64,000 bases of DNA from Streptomyces sp. NBC_00285. GTDB taxonomy: Bacteria; Actinomycetota; Actinomycetes; Streptomycetales; Streptomycetaceae. Position 1 is the first letter of the stretch; every line of letters begins with the position of its first letter. Below are positions 10,104-19,393 of the stretch, in pieces. Position numbers and translations under genes: made by a program. Below the pieces are notes generated by a model. That model ran no database searches. It was not told where the DNA came from and was given only the letters and a program-made list of their open reading frames with translations. Where the stretch lies: positions 3,348,001 to 3,412,000 of the forward strand of contig NZ_CP108055.1 of NCBI RefSeq assembly GCF_036174265.1, given 5' to 3'.

Positions 10104-11170
10104 CGGCCGAGCACCGGGTAGTCGGTGTAGCCGCAGTGGTCGCCGCCGTAGAAGGCCGACTCGTCGGCCGCGTTGAACGGTCCGCCTGAGGCGATACGGG
10201 CCGACAGGTCGGGGTTGGCGAGGAAGAGGGCCCCGAGCGAGACCGCGTCGGCGAGACCCTCGTCAAGGATCTGCTGCGCGGTCTCGGCGGATGCCGGGAA
10301 GGAGTCCGCGGTGGCGTGCGGGTTGACCACCAGACCGCCCTGCCACAGGTCGCGCACGGCCCGGGTGACCGGGCGCGAGACGATCTCGCAGACCTCCAGG
10401 AACGCCAGCTCCGGCAGCGCCGGGACGAGGGCCGCGTAGAGCGCCTGGGTGTCGCCCTCGGCGATGTCGTTGTAGGTGTTGCCGGGCGAGACACGCACGC
10501 TGGTGCGCTCGTTGCCGATCGCGGCGGCGACGGCCTCGGTGACCTCGACGGTGAGCCGGATCCGGCCCGCGAGCGAACCGCCGTAGGAGTCGGTGCGGTG
10601 GTTGGTGTTCTCGGCGAGGAACTGGTGCAGAAGGAAGCCGTTGCCGGCGTGCACCTGGACGCCGTCGAATCCGGCCTCGACCGCGTTGCGGGCGGCGTCC
10701 GCGAAGTCCCTTACGGTGGCGGCGATCTCGTCGGCGGTCAGCTCGTGCGGGACCGGGTAGTCCTGCGGTCCGGCCGGGGTGAAGCACTGTCCGGCGGCGG
10801 CGATCGCGGACGGGGCGACCGGCTGGTGGGCGCTGTCGTACAGCGCGGGGTGCCCGATGCGGCCCGAGTGCATCAGCTGGACCACGATCCGCCCGCCCGC
10901 GGCGTGCACGGCATCCGTGACGGTGCGCCAGCTCTTGACCTGCTCGGGGTGGTGCAGGCCGGGCGTGTTGAGGAAGCCCTGGCCGACCTGGGAGGGCTGG
11001 GTGCCCTCGGTGATGATCAGGCCGGCGGAGGCACGCTGGGCGTAGTACTCGGCCATCAGCTCGGTGGCCCCGCCGCACGGCTTGGCCCGGTTGCGGGTCA
11101 TGGGGGCCATCACGAGCCGGTTGTCCAGGGTGATCTTGCCGAAGGTGACGGAGTCGAACAGCGAGGTCAT
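10100..11170 (-). CDS. Old-yellow-enzyme family alkene reductase (NemA-like)
   Basis: 356 aa FMN flavoprotein of the OYE family, which reduces activated C=C bonds or nitro groups with NAD(P)H. Visible motifs are LVMAPMTRNRA near the N-terminus, the GRIGHPALY loop, GFDGVQVHAGNGFLLHQFL (active-site barrel strand) and SYGGSLAGRIRL. AAGGAAG lies just before the ATG. It stands 20 nt after psuG and overlaps prs, so it is inside the operon. Its role in the pathway is unknown; it might reduce a pathway intermediate or a reactive quinone-like product. Confidence 0.9.
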   Translation of the reverse strand: MTSLFDSVTFGKITLDNRLVMAPMTRNRAKPCGGATELMAEYYAQRASAGLIITEGTQPSQVGQGFLNTPGLHHPEQVKSWRTVTDAVHAAGGRIVVQLMHSGRIGHPALYDSAHQPVAPSAIAAAGQCFTPAGPQDYPVPHELTADEIAATVRDFADAARNAVEAGFDGVQVHAGNGFLLHQFLAENTNHRTDSYGGSLAGRIRLTVEVTEAVAAAIGNERTSVRVSPGNTYNDIAEGDTQALYAALVPALPELAFLEVCEIVSRPVTRAVRDLWQGGLVVNPHATADSFPASAETAQQILDEGLADAVSLGALFLANPDLSARIASGGPFNAADESAFYGGDHCGYTDYPVLGR

Positions 11171-11190
11171 GATCTTCCTTTACGAGGGTG

Positions 11191-12123
11191 TCAGCCGCGG
11201 TCGGTCTGGTGGCGGGCGTAGGCGGCGGCCAGGCGGCCGCCGACCTCGGCGGTGGAGATGAGGACGGCCATGTTGGCCTGGGCGGTGCGGCCTCCGGTGG
11301 CCCGGTCGACCGCGTGCATCAGGTACTTGGTCAAGCCCTGGCCGCCCACGCCGTCCCGCTCTGCCTGCGCGAGCGCGTCCTGGATGGCGGCCTCGGCCTC
11401 GGCCCGGTCGACGGCGTCCTCGGCGCGCGGCGGGGTGGCGACGACCACGCCGCCGGGGTGGCCGGTGGCCCAGTGGGTGGCGACGACCTCGGCGATCAGG
11501 TCCTCGTCGTCGATGCGGTGCGGGGATCTGATGCCGCTGGAGGCGCAGTAGAAGGCCGGGAAGTCGTCGCAGCCGTGGGAGAGCACCGGGACGCACTGCG
11601 TCTCCAGGTACTCCATGGTGAGTTTCAGGTCGAGGATCATCTTGGCGCCGGCGCACACGACCGCGACCTTGGAGCGGGTGAGCTGGATCAGGTCCGAGGA
11701 GACGTCCATGGTGGTCTCGGCGCCACGGTGGACGCCGCCGAGACCCGCGGAGGAGAACCACTGGATGCCGGCCAGCTCGGCGGCGACGAGCGAGGAGGCG
11801 ACGGTGGTCGCGCCCAGGCCCCGGCGGGCCAGCACCACGGGCAGGTCGCGGCTGGAGACCTTGGGGATGCCGGTCCCGGACGCGAACCGCTCGATGTCCT
11901 GCTCGGTCATGCCGACCTTGAGGGCCCCGTCCTCGACGCAGATCGTCGCCGGGACGGAGCCGCCCTTGCGGACGGCGGCCTCGACCTCGTACGCCGTCTC
12001 GGCGTTGTGCGGGTAGGCCAGGCCGTGGGTGATGACGTTCGATTCCAGCGCGACGACGGGCCGCCGTTCGTGCAGGGCCTCGCGGACCTCTTCGCTGTAG
12101 TGGATCGGGATGCGGGTGCTCAT
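11191..12123 (-). CDS. psuG: Pseudouridine-5'-phosphate glycosidase (IndA/MinB type)
   Basis: 310 aa. PsuG enzymes reversibly make or break the C-glycosidic bond between ribose 5-phosphate and a uracil-like base. Homologues occur in indigoidine (indA) and minimycin (minB) clusters. Visible catalytic blocks are VVALESNVITHG (Glu27), KVSSRDLP (Lys) and CAGAKMILDL (the Lys that forms the ribose adduct in E. coli PsuG), plus GGVHRGAE. The chosen ATG is preceded by AAGGAA and overlaps the tautomerase stop (ATGA). An extension to 12222 is open but has no homology. Co-location with an indigoidine-type NRPS argues for C-nucleoside synthesis rather than pseudouridine catabolism. Confidence 0.92.
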   Translation of the reverse strand: MSTRIPIHYSEEVREALHERRPVVALESNVITHGLAYPHNAETAYEVEAAVRKGGSVPATICVEDGALKVGMTEQDIERFASGTGIPKVSSRDLPVVLARRGLGATTVASSLVAAELAGIQWFSSAGLGGVHRGAETTMDVSSDLIQLTRSKVAVVCAGAKMILDLKLTMEYLETQCVPVLSHGCDDFPAFYCASSGIRSPHRIDDEDLIAEVVATHWATGHPGGVVVATPPRAEDAVDRAEAEAAIQDALAQAERDGVGGQGLTKYLMHAVDRATGGRTAQANMAVLISTAEVGGRLAAAYARHQTDRG

Positions 12124-12374
12124 CGGGTTCCTTCGGCGGGGATCGGCTGGGAGTAGTTCGGCTGCTTCCACAGCAGGTGGGCCTTGGCGTCGATCTCGGG
12201 TGTGTGCACCCGTTCGATCCACCGGGACGGCTCGACGGGTTCCACGGCGATCGACACCGCGCCCTCCTCGACGCCGAACACCCGGGTGACGGTCTCGGTC
12301 AGTGCGGTGACCAGCTCGGCCCGCTCGGCCTCGGTGAAGGTGCGGGGAAAGTGGCTGATGCTGATGTGCGGCAC
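12120..12374 (-). CDS. Small tautomerase (4-oxalocrotonate tautomerase family, PptA-like)
   Basis: 84 aa. The product begins MPHISISHFPR, so removal of Met would expose the catalytic Pro1 of the tautomerase superfamily. The length and the downstream pattern (VSIAVEPVEPSRW) resemble E. coli PptA/YdcE. Such enzymes interconvert keto and enol forms. It lies between the NRPS gene and psuG and overlaps the latter by 4 nt. A role in setting the tautomer of a pyridine or oxazine intermediate is plausible but is inference. Confidence 0.8.
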   Translation of the reverse strand: MPHISISHFPRTFTEAERAELVTALTETVTRVFGVEEGAVSIAVEPVEPSRWIERVHTPEIDAKAHLLWKQPNYSQPIPAEGTR

Positions 12375-12437
12375 GGCCGCGTCCCTTTCGGTCGGGGACC
12401 TCGCCCCGCGGCGGGGGAACTCACGGGGCGAGGAGTC

Positions 12438-15400
12438 TCAGTGACGGTGTGTCAGATCCCGGATGCGGGCGATGAGTTCGTCCACTCCGTGCTTCTTCAG
12501 CACGGAGTAGTGGTCGCCGTCGAGGTCCACGAGCACCGGCGGTTCGGCCGAGTAGCCGGAGCTGGTCTCCAGGAAGGAGTAGTCGTCGCCGCGCGCCTTG
12601 AAGACCGTGACGGGCGCCTCGATGCGGCGCTCGCGCAGTTCGCGGAAGCTGTACTCGAACTCGTAGGTCTCGGCGACGATCCGGGTGATGCGGCGAATCG
12701 TTTCCTCACCGAGGGCCGGCAGCCGGTCGTGGACGAAGCCGACGAAGGAGTCCTCGTCGGTCACCTGCCGCAGACAGGCCCGTACGGCCGGGCCGTGGAC
12801 GGTGCCCGCGAAGACGGAGAACAGGATGGTGACGTAGGCCGGGTTGGCGAAGGACGCCTCGCGGCCCCACCGTCGTCCGCTCTCGTTCGCGAGCTCGGGA
12901 TTGCCCGGGCAGATCAGCAGCAGGCTGTCCACCTTCTCGCCGGACCGCTCCAGCTGCCAGGCCGCCTCGAAGGCCACGCGCGCGCCGAAGGAGTAGCCCC
13001 ACAGCGTGTACGGTCCGCACGGCTGGGCCCGGCGGATCTCCGCGACGTCGGCCGTCGCCATCTCCCGGATGGTGCCGTGCGGCACCTCGCCGGGGTTGAT
13101 CCCGTGGGCCTGGATCCCGGTCACGGGCCGGTCCAGGTCCACTCCCTGGGCCAGCAGTCGCAGGTTCATCGGGTAGCCGCCGAGGCCCGGCCAGCAGAAG
13201 ACCGGGCTGCCGGGGCCGCCGTGCAGCGGCACCAGCCGGGAGCCGGTGTCCGGGGCGCCGCGGTCGACACGGGCGGCGAGATCGGCCAGCTTCGGCGACT
13301 CGAAGATCACCTGGAGCGGCAGACCGGCGTCGAACTCCCGGTTGATCCGGTTGACCAGCGCCACGGCGTGCAGCGAGTTGCCGCCCGAGGCGAAGAACTC
13401 GTCCTGGACGGACACGTCCTCGTACTTCAGCATCCGGCCCCACTCGGCGGCCAGCCAGCGTTCCGTCGCCGTGGCGGGGGCGACGTACTCGGCGGCGCTG
13501 CGGATCGCGGCGACCTCCGGCAGCGCGGCCGTGGCCTTGGCGTCGATCTTCCCGTTGGCGGTCAGCGGCAGTTCGTTCACCACCACGACCCGGGCCGGGA
13601 TCATGTAGTCGGGCAGGAACCGCGCCATGTCGTCGCGGATCAGTTCCGCCGGACCCCGGGTGTGCACGGCGTCCTCGGCCATGCCTTCGTGCGCGGCCTG
13701 GCCGGTGCTGATCCGGCCGCCCACGAAGAAGTACGAGGCGGGCGCGGGAGGCGCTCCGGCGGCGGCGAGCAGGTCGTCCAGGCGGCGGGCGGCCGGCAGT
13801 GGGTTGCCCGACTTGGAGGAGTAGCCGGAGGACATCAGACCGATGCCCGCGGTGCGCTGGAGGCGGTGCAGCAGGGTGCCGAGGACGATGTAGTGCCGCC
13901 ACGGGTCGGTGGCCCGGGAGACGGCACTGATCCCGAAGGCGGAGCACTCGTACACGCTCTGGTTGATGGCGATGACGTGCCGCTTCTCCACGACCCCGGA
14001 GCCGACCGCCTCAAGCCGGCCGTCCCGGTGCCGGTAGAGGCCTTCCTGCAGTCCCGCCACCCGGTCGCCGTGGGCCTGGACCAACAGCTCGACCTCGTCC
14101 GGCTGCTCCCGGTCCTGGTGCGGGGTGATCTCGAAGGTGCCCAGGTACCGGTCGCCGTCGGCCGCGTCGAGCCGGTCGAAGACCGCCGGGTCGAAGCCCA
14201 CGGGGACGATGCCGAGGCCGAACTCGGGCAGGACCTCCTCGAAGACGCCGAGCATGTGGCCGGCCTCGAACTCCAGGACCTCCAGGATGTTGTTCTTGTA
14301 CACGGGCTCGATGGCCCGTGTCCGCCCGAGGAAGTGCACCCGCAGCACCGGACGGGACGTCTCATGGCCCGCGTCGCCGACGCGCACCAGCGTGTGGTCG
14401 GCGGGGTGGTGGTAGTAGACGCCGGACAGCCCGAACAGGCCGTCGATCTCCAGATACGTCTGGGTGGCGTACAGAGCGCCGGGCGAGGCGTAGGAGTACT
14501 TCGGCAGCAGCCGTTCGTCGCTGCGGAACGGGCCGAACCAGCGCAGGACACGGCCGAGTTCCGTCAGTGTGAGCTCGGTGAGCGCCCGGGGCACGCGGGG
14601 TGTACGACGGCGCGGGGAGAGCAGGTCGAGCACGTCGTCCGCGGTGACCGCGCCGCCGTCGTAGCGGCGGTAGGTCTTGCGGGCGAAGGCCTCGCGGCGC
14701 TGCGCCTCGGTGGCCTGCCGGCCCGGCAGTTCGAGCACCGGGCGCCCGGCCAGTTCGGCGGGACCGCGCAGTCCCGGGTTGGACAGCTGGGCCCTGACCT
14801 GGACCTTGGACGCCTTGGACCGGTGGTGGGCGGCGTCGTCGCGGCCCTGGTCCATCACCGCGGCGGTGCGCTCGTTCAACTCCACTGCCGCGACGAGGGA
14901 CTTGCCTCCGGTGCGGGGGTCGTCGGTGACGACGGCTGCCGCGCGCCGCACCCAGGTGTGCTCCTCGATCCGGGACGCCACCTCCTCCAACTCGACCCGG
15001 TAGCCGCGCAGTTTGACCTGGTTGTCGGTTCGGCCGGTGAACTGGATGGTGCCGTCCGGGTTCCACTGGCAGAGGTCGCCCGTACGGTACAGGCGTTCCG
15101 TCGGATTGAACGGCGAGGTGAGGAGCGTCCGGCGGTCGCCTCGGGCAGGCCGATGTAGCCGCGGGCGACCTGGACGCCGCCCACGAAGAGCTCACCGTTC
15201 TCGCCGATGTCGACCGGCTGCATGTTCTCGTCGAGGATGTAGCAGGTCACGTTGTCGGCGGGCACGCCGACCGGCAGGATCCCGGCCGGTGCGACGTCGA
15301 GGGCGTCGGGGTCGATCCAGTGCGAGGTGGCGTTGATCGTGGTCTCGGTCGGGCCGTAGAGGTTGACCAGGGAGACGCCCGGCAAAGCTGTGAACAGCTC

Positions 15401-16264
15401 CTGGGCCAGCGCGCGGGTGAGGGCCTCGCCGCCGGAGAAGAGCCGGGTCAGGGAGGTGCAGGCACCGAACTCCTCGGTGTCGACGAGGGCTTGGAGCAGG
15501 GTCGGCACGGCCTGGAGCGCGGTCACCCGGTGCGCGCAGACCATGGCGATGACGGCCTCGGGGTCCCGGAAGATTCCCGGGGTTCCCATCACCACCCGCG
15601 CTCCGACGGCGGGGGCGAGGATCTCCCACTGTGCCGCGTCGAAGCTCATCGGCGTCTTCTGGAGGATGGACACCTCGGGGCCGAGGTGTCCGCAGTTGGC
15701 CAGCCAGCGCAACTGGGAGACGATGCTGCGCTGTTCGATCATCACCCCCTTGGGCCGGCCGGTGCTGCCCGAGGTGTAGATGACGTAGGCGAGATGCTCG
15801 CCGCGCGGGGCCGGCAGAGGCGCCACCGTGTCCTCGGCAAGGTCGGTGAGGTCGACGACGACCGTGCCCTCAGGGGCCAACTGCCGGGCCTGCTCGCGCA
15901 GGTGGGGCTGGGTGACGATCACCTGGGCGCCGGAGTCCTCGACCATGTGTCTGAGCCGGGCCTCCGGGTAATCGGGCGAGAGCGGCAGATACGCGGCGCC
16001 GGCCGTCAGGATGCCCCAGGCCCCGGTCATGAGGTCCGCGGAGGACTCGGTGTAGAGGCCGACGCAGGTGTCGGGCAGGACGCCGAGTCCGACGAGCCGG
16101 GAACCCAGGCGGTCGGCCTGGGACTTGAGCTCGCGGAAGGTCAGGCTTGCGTCGGCGGTGGTTACGGCCGTGTCGTCGGGGCGCAGTCCCGCCTGGTGGG
16201 CGAGCAGGCCGCGCAGCGACGCGGGCTTGAAGGACACACCGGATATGGGTGCCTCGGTGTTCAT
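12438..16264 (-). pseudogene. indC: Indigoidine synthetase-type NRPS (A-Ox-PCP-TE), interrupted by a -1 frameshift
   Basis: Closely resembles BpsA/IndC/MinA, which cyclise and oxidise two L-Gln to indigoidine or supply a Gln-derived intermediate. Domain order in the corrected product (about 1275 aa; BpsA is about 1280): adenylation with YTSGSTGRPKG (residue 163) and NLYGPTETT; an FMN oxidase inserted within the A domain (FARKTYRRYDGGAVT to VGGRISTGQAAHEGM); A10 motif LTANGKID; PCP site GGNSLHAV; thioesterase GYSFGARVAFE with DGDHYS. The frame breaks after residue 378. One base appears missing in the GG/CC pair at about 15129-15130; adding it restores TLLTSPFNPTERLYRTGDL. Each half is otherwise intact, so this is a fresh indel or a sequencing error. 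Confidence 0.9.
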
Positions 16265-16298
16265 GTGGTGATTCCCCCGAATCGTTGATGAGAGTCGA

Positions 16299-17207
16299 TC
16301 AGACCCGGCTCGCCGCGCGTTCGGGCGGCGCCGGTGCGGGTCTGCGGTCCCGGCCCCGCGGCTGGGCGAGGACGACCGCGCCCACGACGGCGGCCGCGCC
16401 GAGGAGTTGGAGCGGGCGCAGGGTCTCGTCTAGGAAGAGGTAGCCGAGGACCGTCGCGCACAGCGGTGAGGCGAAGGACAGGAAGGAGGCGGCGAGGGCC
16501 GGCAGCCGGGACAGACCTCGGAACCACAGGACATAGGCGATGAGCGCGCCGATGACGCTGAGGTAGGCGAAGCCCCCGACGTTGGTCCAGGTGAGATGGT
16601 CCGGCAGACCCTCGCCGGCCAGGGTGACGGGCAGCAGGACGAGCCCGCCGACGGTGAGCTGCCAACCGGTGAACGTCAGCAGTCCGACGCCCTCGGGACG
16701 GCCCCACCTCTTGGTGAGCACGATGCCGGAGGCCATGGACAGGGCGCCGAGGAGCCCGGCCAGTACGCCGACGCCGTCGAGACCGGCGTGCGGCTGCAGT
16801 ACGAGCAGGGCGACTCCGACGGCGCCGACCAGGCAGGCCACCAGATGGACGGGCTGGATCCGGTCCTTCAGCAGCGCCGAGCCGAGCAGCAGCACGATCA
16901 TCGGCTGGATCGTCATGACCAGCGCGGCCACTCCCCCGGGCAGGTGGTAGGCGGCCAGGAACAGCAGATAGAAGAAGGCACCGATGTTCAGGACGCCCAG
17001 GACGACGGCCCGCCACCACCAGATGCCCCGGGGAAGCGTCCTGGTCATGAGCAGCAGGAGCAGTCCCGCGGGCAGGGCCCGCAGGGTGGAGGCCAGCAGC
17101 GGCCGGTCCGGCGGCAGGAACTCGGTGGTGATGAGGTACGTCGATCCCCAGACGGCCGGGGCGAGCGCGGTGAGGGCGGAGGTCGCGGCGAGGCGCTGAC
17201 TGGTCAC
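16299..17207 (-). CDS. EamA/DMT-family transporter (putative exporter of the cluster)
   Basis: 302 aa with ten hydrophobic segments in two EamA repeats. Landmarks are WGSTYLITTEF in helix 1, ALVMTIQPMIVLLLGSALL and the second-half LPALAASFLSFASPLCATVLGYLFLDE. The C-terminus is short, basic and cytoplasmic. Its GTG start overlaps the uracil phosphoribosyltransferase stop by 4 nt, and it ends 34 nt before the NRPS start. In this context it most likely exports the product (self-resistance), as a transporter does in the published minimycin cluster. The substrate is inferred only. Confidence 0.85.
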   Translation of the reverse strand: MTSQRLAATSALTALAPAVWGSTYLITTEFLPPDRPLLASTLRALPAGLLLLLMTRTLPRGIWWWRAVVLGVLNIGAFFYLLFLAAYHLPGGVAALVMTIQPMIVLLLGSALLKDRIQPVHLVACLVGAVGVALLVLQPHAGLDGVGVLAGLLGALSMASGIVLTKRWGRPEGVGLLTFTGWQLTVGGLVLLPVTLAGEGLPDHLTWTNVGGFAYLSVIGALIAYVLWFRGLSRLPALAASFLSFASPLCATVLGYLFLDETLRPLQLLGAAAVVGAVVLAQPRGRDRRPAPAPPERAASRV

Positions 17208-17869
17208 TCGGTGGCTCCGGAGTCGGTCGTCCCGAAGAAACGGTCGCCGAAGTCGCCGATGCCCGGGATCATGAACGCGTGCTCGTTGAGCCGGTCCTCG
17301 ATCGCGCTGGTGACGATCTTGACCTGTGGACGCTCGGTGCCCACCCGGCGCAGCCCCTCGGGAGAGGACAGGAAGTTGATCATGATGATGTGCTTCTCGG
17401 GCACCCCGGCCTCGCGCAGCACGTCGATCGCGGCGATCGCGGAGCCGCCGGTGGCGAGCATCGGCTCCAGCAGCAGTACGTGGCCGTCGGCGATGTCCGC
17501 GGGCAGGTGCTGGTAGTACAGGTGCGGCAGCTTGGTCCGCTTGTCGCGCTGGATGAGGATCTTGCCGACGCGGATGCCGGGGTGGAGATAGCGCAGCTCG
17601 CCCTCCATGGCCTCGCCCGCCCGGATGACCGGCACCGCGCAGATCTTCGAGGCGAACTCGAGTCCCTGGTAGGTGGTGCCGACCGGGGTGGTGACGTCCT
17701 TCTTGGTGAACGGCAGGAGGTCGAGGCCGGCTTCGAGCAGGTGCCGGATGACGCGGCGCGAGTGGAAGACGAAGTCCTCGCGGGTGCAGTCCTTGTCCCG
17801 GATGATCGTGTGGATGGCACGGAGTTGGTCGGTCTGCGGAAGCAGATGGACGTTGTGGCCCGTGGTCAC
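17204..17869 (-). CDS. upp: Uracil phosphoribosyltransferase, eukaryote-like type (MinD-like)
   Basis: 221 aa. Makes UMP from uracil and PRPP. It belongs to the subgroup seen in fungi and plants, recognisable by IHTIIRDKDCTREDFVFHS and RRVIRHLLEAGLDLLPF, rather than the shorter housekeeping bacterial form. Further motifs are VPVIRAGEAMEGELR, KILIQRDKRTKLP, the PRPP loop EPMLATGGSA (Glu replaces the usual first Asp) and IPGIGDFGDRFFGT. It overlaps the exporter gene. In the minimycin system a UPRT (MinD) protects the producer by enlarging the UMP pool; the same role is likely here. Confidence 0.93.
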   Translation of the reverse strand: MTTGHNVHLLPQTDQLRAIHTIIRDKDCTREDFVFHSRRVIRHLLEAGLDLLPFTKKDVTTPVGTTYQGLEFASKICAVPVIRAGEAMEGELRYLHPGIRVGKILIQRDKRTKLPHLYYQHLPADIADGHVLLLEPMLATGGSAIAAIDVLREAGVPEKHIIMINFLSSPEGLRRVGTERPQVKIVTSAIEDRLNEHAFMIPGIGDFGDRFFGTTDSGATE

Positions 17870-17929
17870 GGCATGGGCTCCTTCGGGTCCGTTGGGTTCG
17901 ACTCGCTCGACGAGGGCACGGCGAAGGGA

Positions 17930-17964
17930 GGGGCGTCCGGGCCGGATCGCGGTCCGGACGCCCC
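17930..17964 (-). terminator. Hairpin between the TrpF-like gene and upp
   Basis: Perfect 11-bp inverted repeat (17930-17940 with 17954-17964), 13-nt loop, just after the TrpF-like stop on the minus strand. It may end or attenuate transcription before upp, making upp-exporter-NRPS a separate unit. Confidence 0.65.
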
Positions 17965-17980
17965 TGCTTCGGTGCTGCGT

Positions 17981-18664
17981 TCAGCCGATCTCGTCGAAAG
18001 CGCGGCGGGCCTCGGCGACGAACTTCGCGACCTTGGCGCGGTCCTTGCGCCCGTCGGGGCCCTCCAGGCCGGTGTGCGCGTCGACGGCGGCGGGCCGGAC
18101 CGCACGGATGGCGTCGCCCACGTTCTCCGGGTTCAGACCGCCGGCCATCATCAGCGGCTTGGGTGAACGCCGGACGAGCTCGGCGGAGACGTTCCAGTCG
18201 TGGGTGAGGCCGGTGGCGCCCTTGGCGCCGGTCCTCGGGTCGAAGGTGTCGGTGATGTACATGTCGACGAAGGCGTGGGTGTCGTCGACGAGCTTCAGCA
18301 GCTCCTCGGCGTTGTCCTGCTTGACGACGAGGGACTTGAGCACGAAGAGGTCCGGCCGGATCTCCTTGAGGCGGCGCAGCTGCCCGGTCTCCACGTCACC
18401 GTGCAACTGCACGGCGACGACGCCGAGTTCGTGACAGAAGTCGCTGATCTCCTGGGCGTCGGTGAGATAGCTGATGAGGACGCCGGCGTGCGGGGCGGCG
18501 AGGCCCTTGATGATCACCGCGGCATCCTGCTCGGGAATGTCGTCCTTGCCGGACGGCAGACGCAGCGCGAAGCCGAGCCAGTCGGCACCCTGAGCGATGA
18601 TCATGTCCGCCTCGACGGCGTCGATGACGCCTGCGACCTGGACGAGCTTGTTGACTGTGGTCAC
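17981..18664 (-). CDS. Phosphoribosylanthranilate isomerase-like (TrpF-fold) protein lacking the usual catalytic Cys
   Basis: 227 aa (beta/alpha)8 protein. TrpF-like features are GADWLGFALRLPSG, VVAVQLHGD, and the phosphate-binding end LMMAGGLNPENVGDAI with AAVDAHTGLEG. The first strand reads VQVAGVIDAVEAD where TrpF has KICGI, so the general-base Cys is Ala. An Asp is present in YITDTFDP near the position of the catalytic Asp. Tryptophan biosynthesis is therefore doubtful; an isomerase or lyase acting on a ribose-phosphate compound of the cluster is a guess. GTG 18664 has GGGGGG at good spacing; a TTG at 18673 does not. Confidence 0.75.
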   Translation of the reverse strand: MTTVNKLVQVAGVIDAVEADMIIAQGADWLGFALRLPSGKDDIPEQDAAVIIKGLAAPHAGVLISYLTDAQEISDFCHELGVVAVQLHGDVETGQLRRLKEIRPDLFVLKSLVVKQDNAEELLKLVDDTHAFVDMYITDTFDPRTGAKGATGLTHDWNVSAELVRRSPKPLMMAGGLNPENVGDAIRAVRPAAVDAHTGLEGPDGRKDRAKVAKFVAEARRAFDEIG

Positions 18665-18718
18665 GAAGACCAACCCCCCTGTTGGTGCGCGGTGTTCGCG
18701 CTTGGTTGTGATGTGGTG

Positions 18719-19375
18719 TCAGCGGCCGTACGTCTCGCTGAAGCAGGTCAGCACACGGTCCCGTCGTCCTGGGTGAAGCCGGCTCTCGGCCGGGTGGCCC
18801 AGCGGCATGAGCAGGGCGATGTGCAGGTCGTCGCGGCCGTCGATGCCGATGGCCTTCTTGACCTGCCCCTCGTCCCAGCCGTTCATCGGACTGGTGGCCA
18901 AACCCGCGGCCTCAGCGGCGATCATGAGGAAGGACGCGGCGATCATGGCGTCCTTGACCGCGTACTCCCGCTCCAGGCCCCGGCCCGCGAGGTCCTCGTA
19001 GAAGTGGCGGGTGTCGGCGGGCGAAGCGGCGGCGAATCGCTCGGACCACGCCCCGCGCTGCGTCGCGGTGTCCCACACGTCGCCCCGGTCCTCGCGCCAG
19101 GCGGCGGACTCGGCGACGAACACGAGCATCACCGGCGCTTCCTGCGGATGCGGCTGGCCACCGGTGGCCGCGGTGAGCGCCCGGCGCCCCTCCTCCGAGG
19201 TGACGGTCACGACCGAACGGGCCTGCAGATTGAAGCTCGACGGCGCTTCCAGGGCCAGCTCCACCAGCTCCGTGAGCAGCGCGGCCGGTACCGGATCGGG
19301 CCGGTAATGGCGAATACTGCGGCGGGAACGGATGACCCGGGAAACGGTGGCGTGATCGACGCTCGATGCGTTCAC
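18719..19375 (-). CDS. Nitroreductase-family FMN oxidoreductase
   Basis: 218 aa. The N-terminal VIRSRRSIRHYRPDPVP is the FMN phosphate-binding signature of nitroreductases. APSSFNLQARSVVTV and the C-terminal HIALLMPLGHPAESR complete the fold. It would reduce a nitro, quinone or enone substrate with NAD(P)H. It is the first gene of the minus-strand block and is divergent from a MarR regulator, with promoter and palindromic sites between them. It may be the regulated redox enzyme for a pathway intermediate or a detoxification enzyme; the substrate is unknown. Confidence 0.88.
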   Translation of the reverse strand: MNASSVDHATVSRVIRSRRSIRHYRPDPVPAALLTELVELALEAPSSFNLQARSVVTVTSEEGRRALTAATGGQPHPQEAPVMLVFVAESAAWREDRGDVWDTATQRGAWSERFAAASPADTRHFYEDLAGRGLEREYAVKDAMIAASFLMIAAEAAGLATSPMNGWDEGQVKKAIGIDGRDDLHIALLMPLGHPAESRLHPGRRDRVLTCFSETYGR

Positions 19376-19393
19376 GACCTTACCCCCTGACTT

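Noticed and set aside
12177..15158. 993-codon plus-strand open frame opposite the NRPS
   Set aside because: Antisense shadow of the indigoidine synthetase; no domain could be recognised.
14362..15195. Third-frame open frame around the NRPS frameshift
   Set aside because: It covers the lesion but gives no adenylation motifs. The two real halves are read in the other two minus frames.
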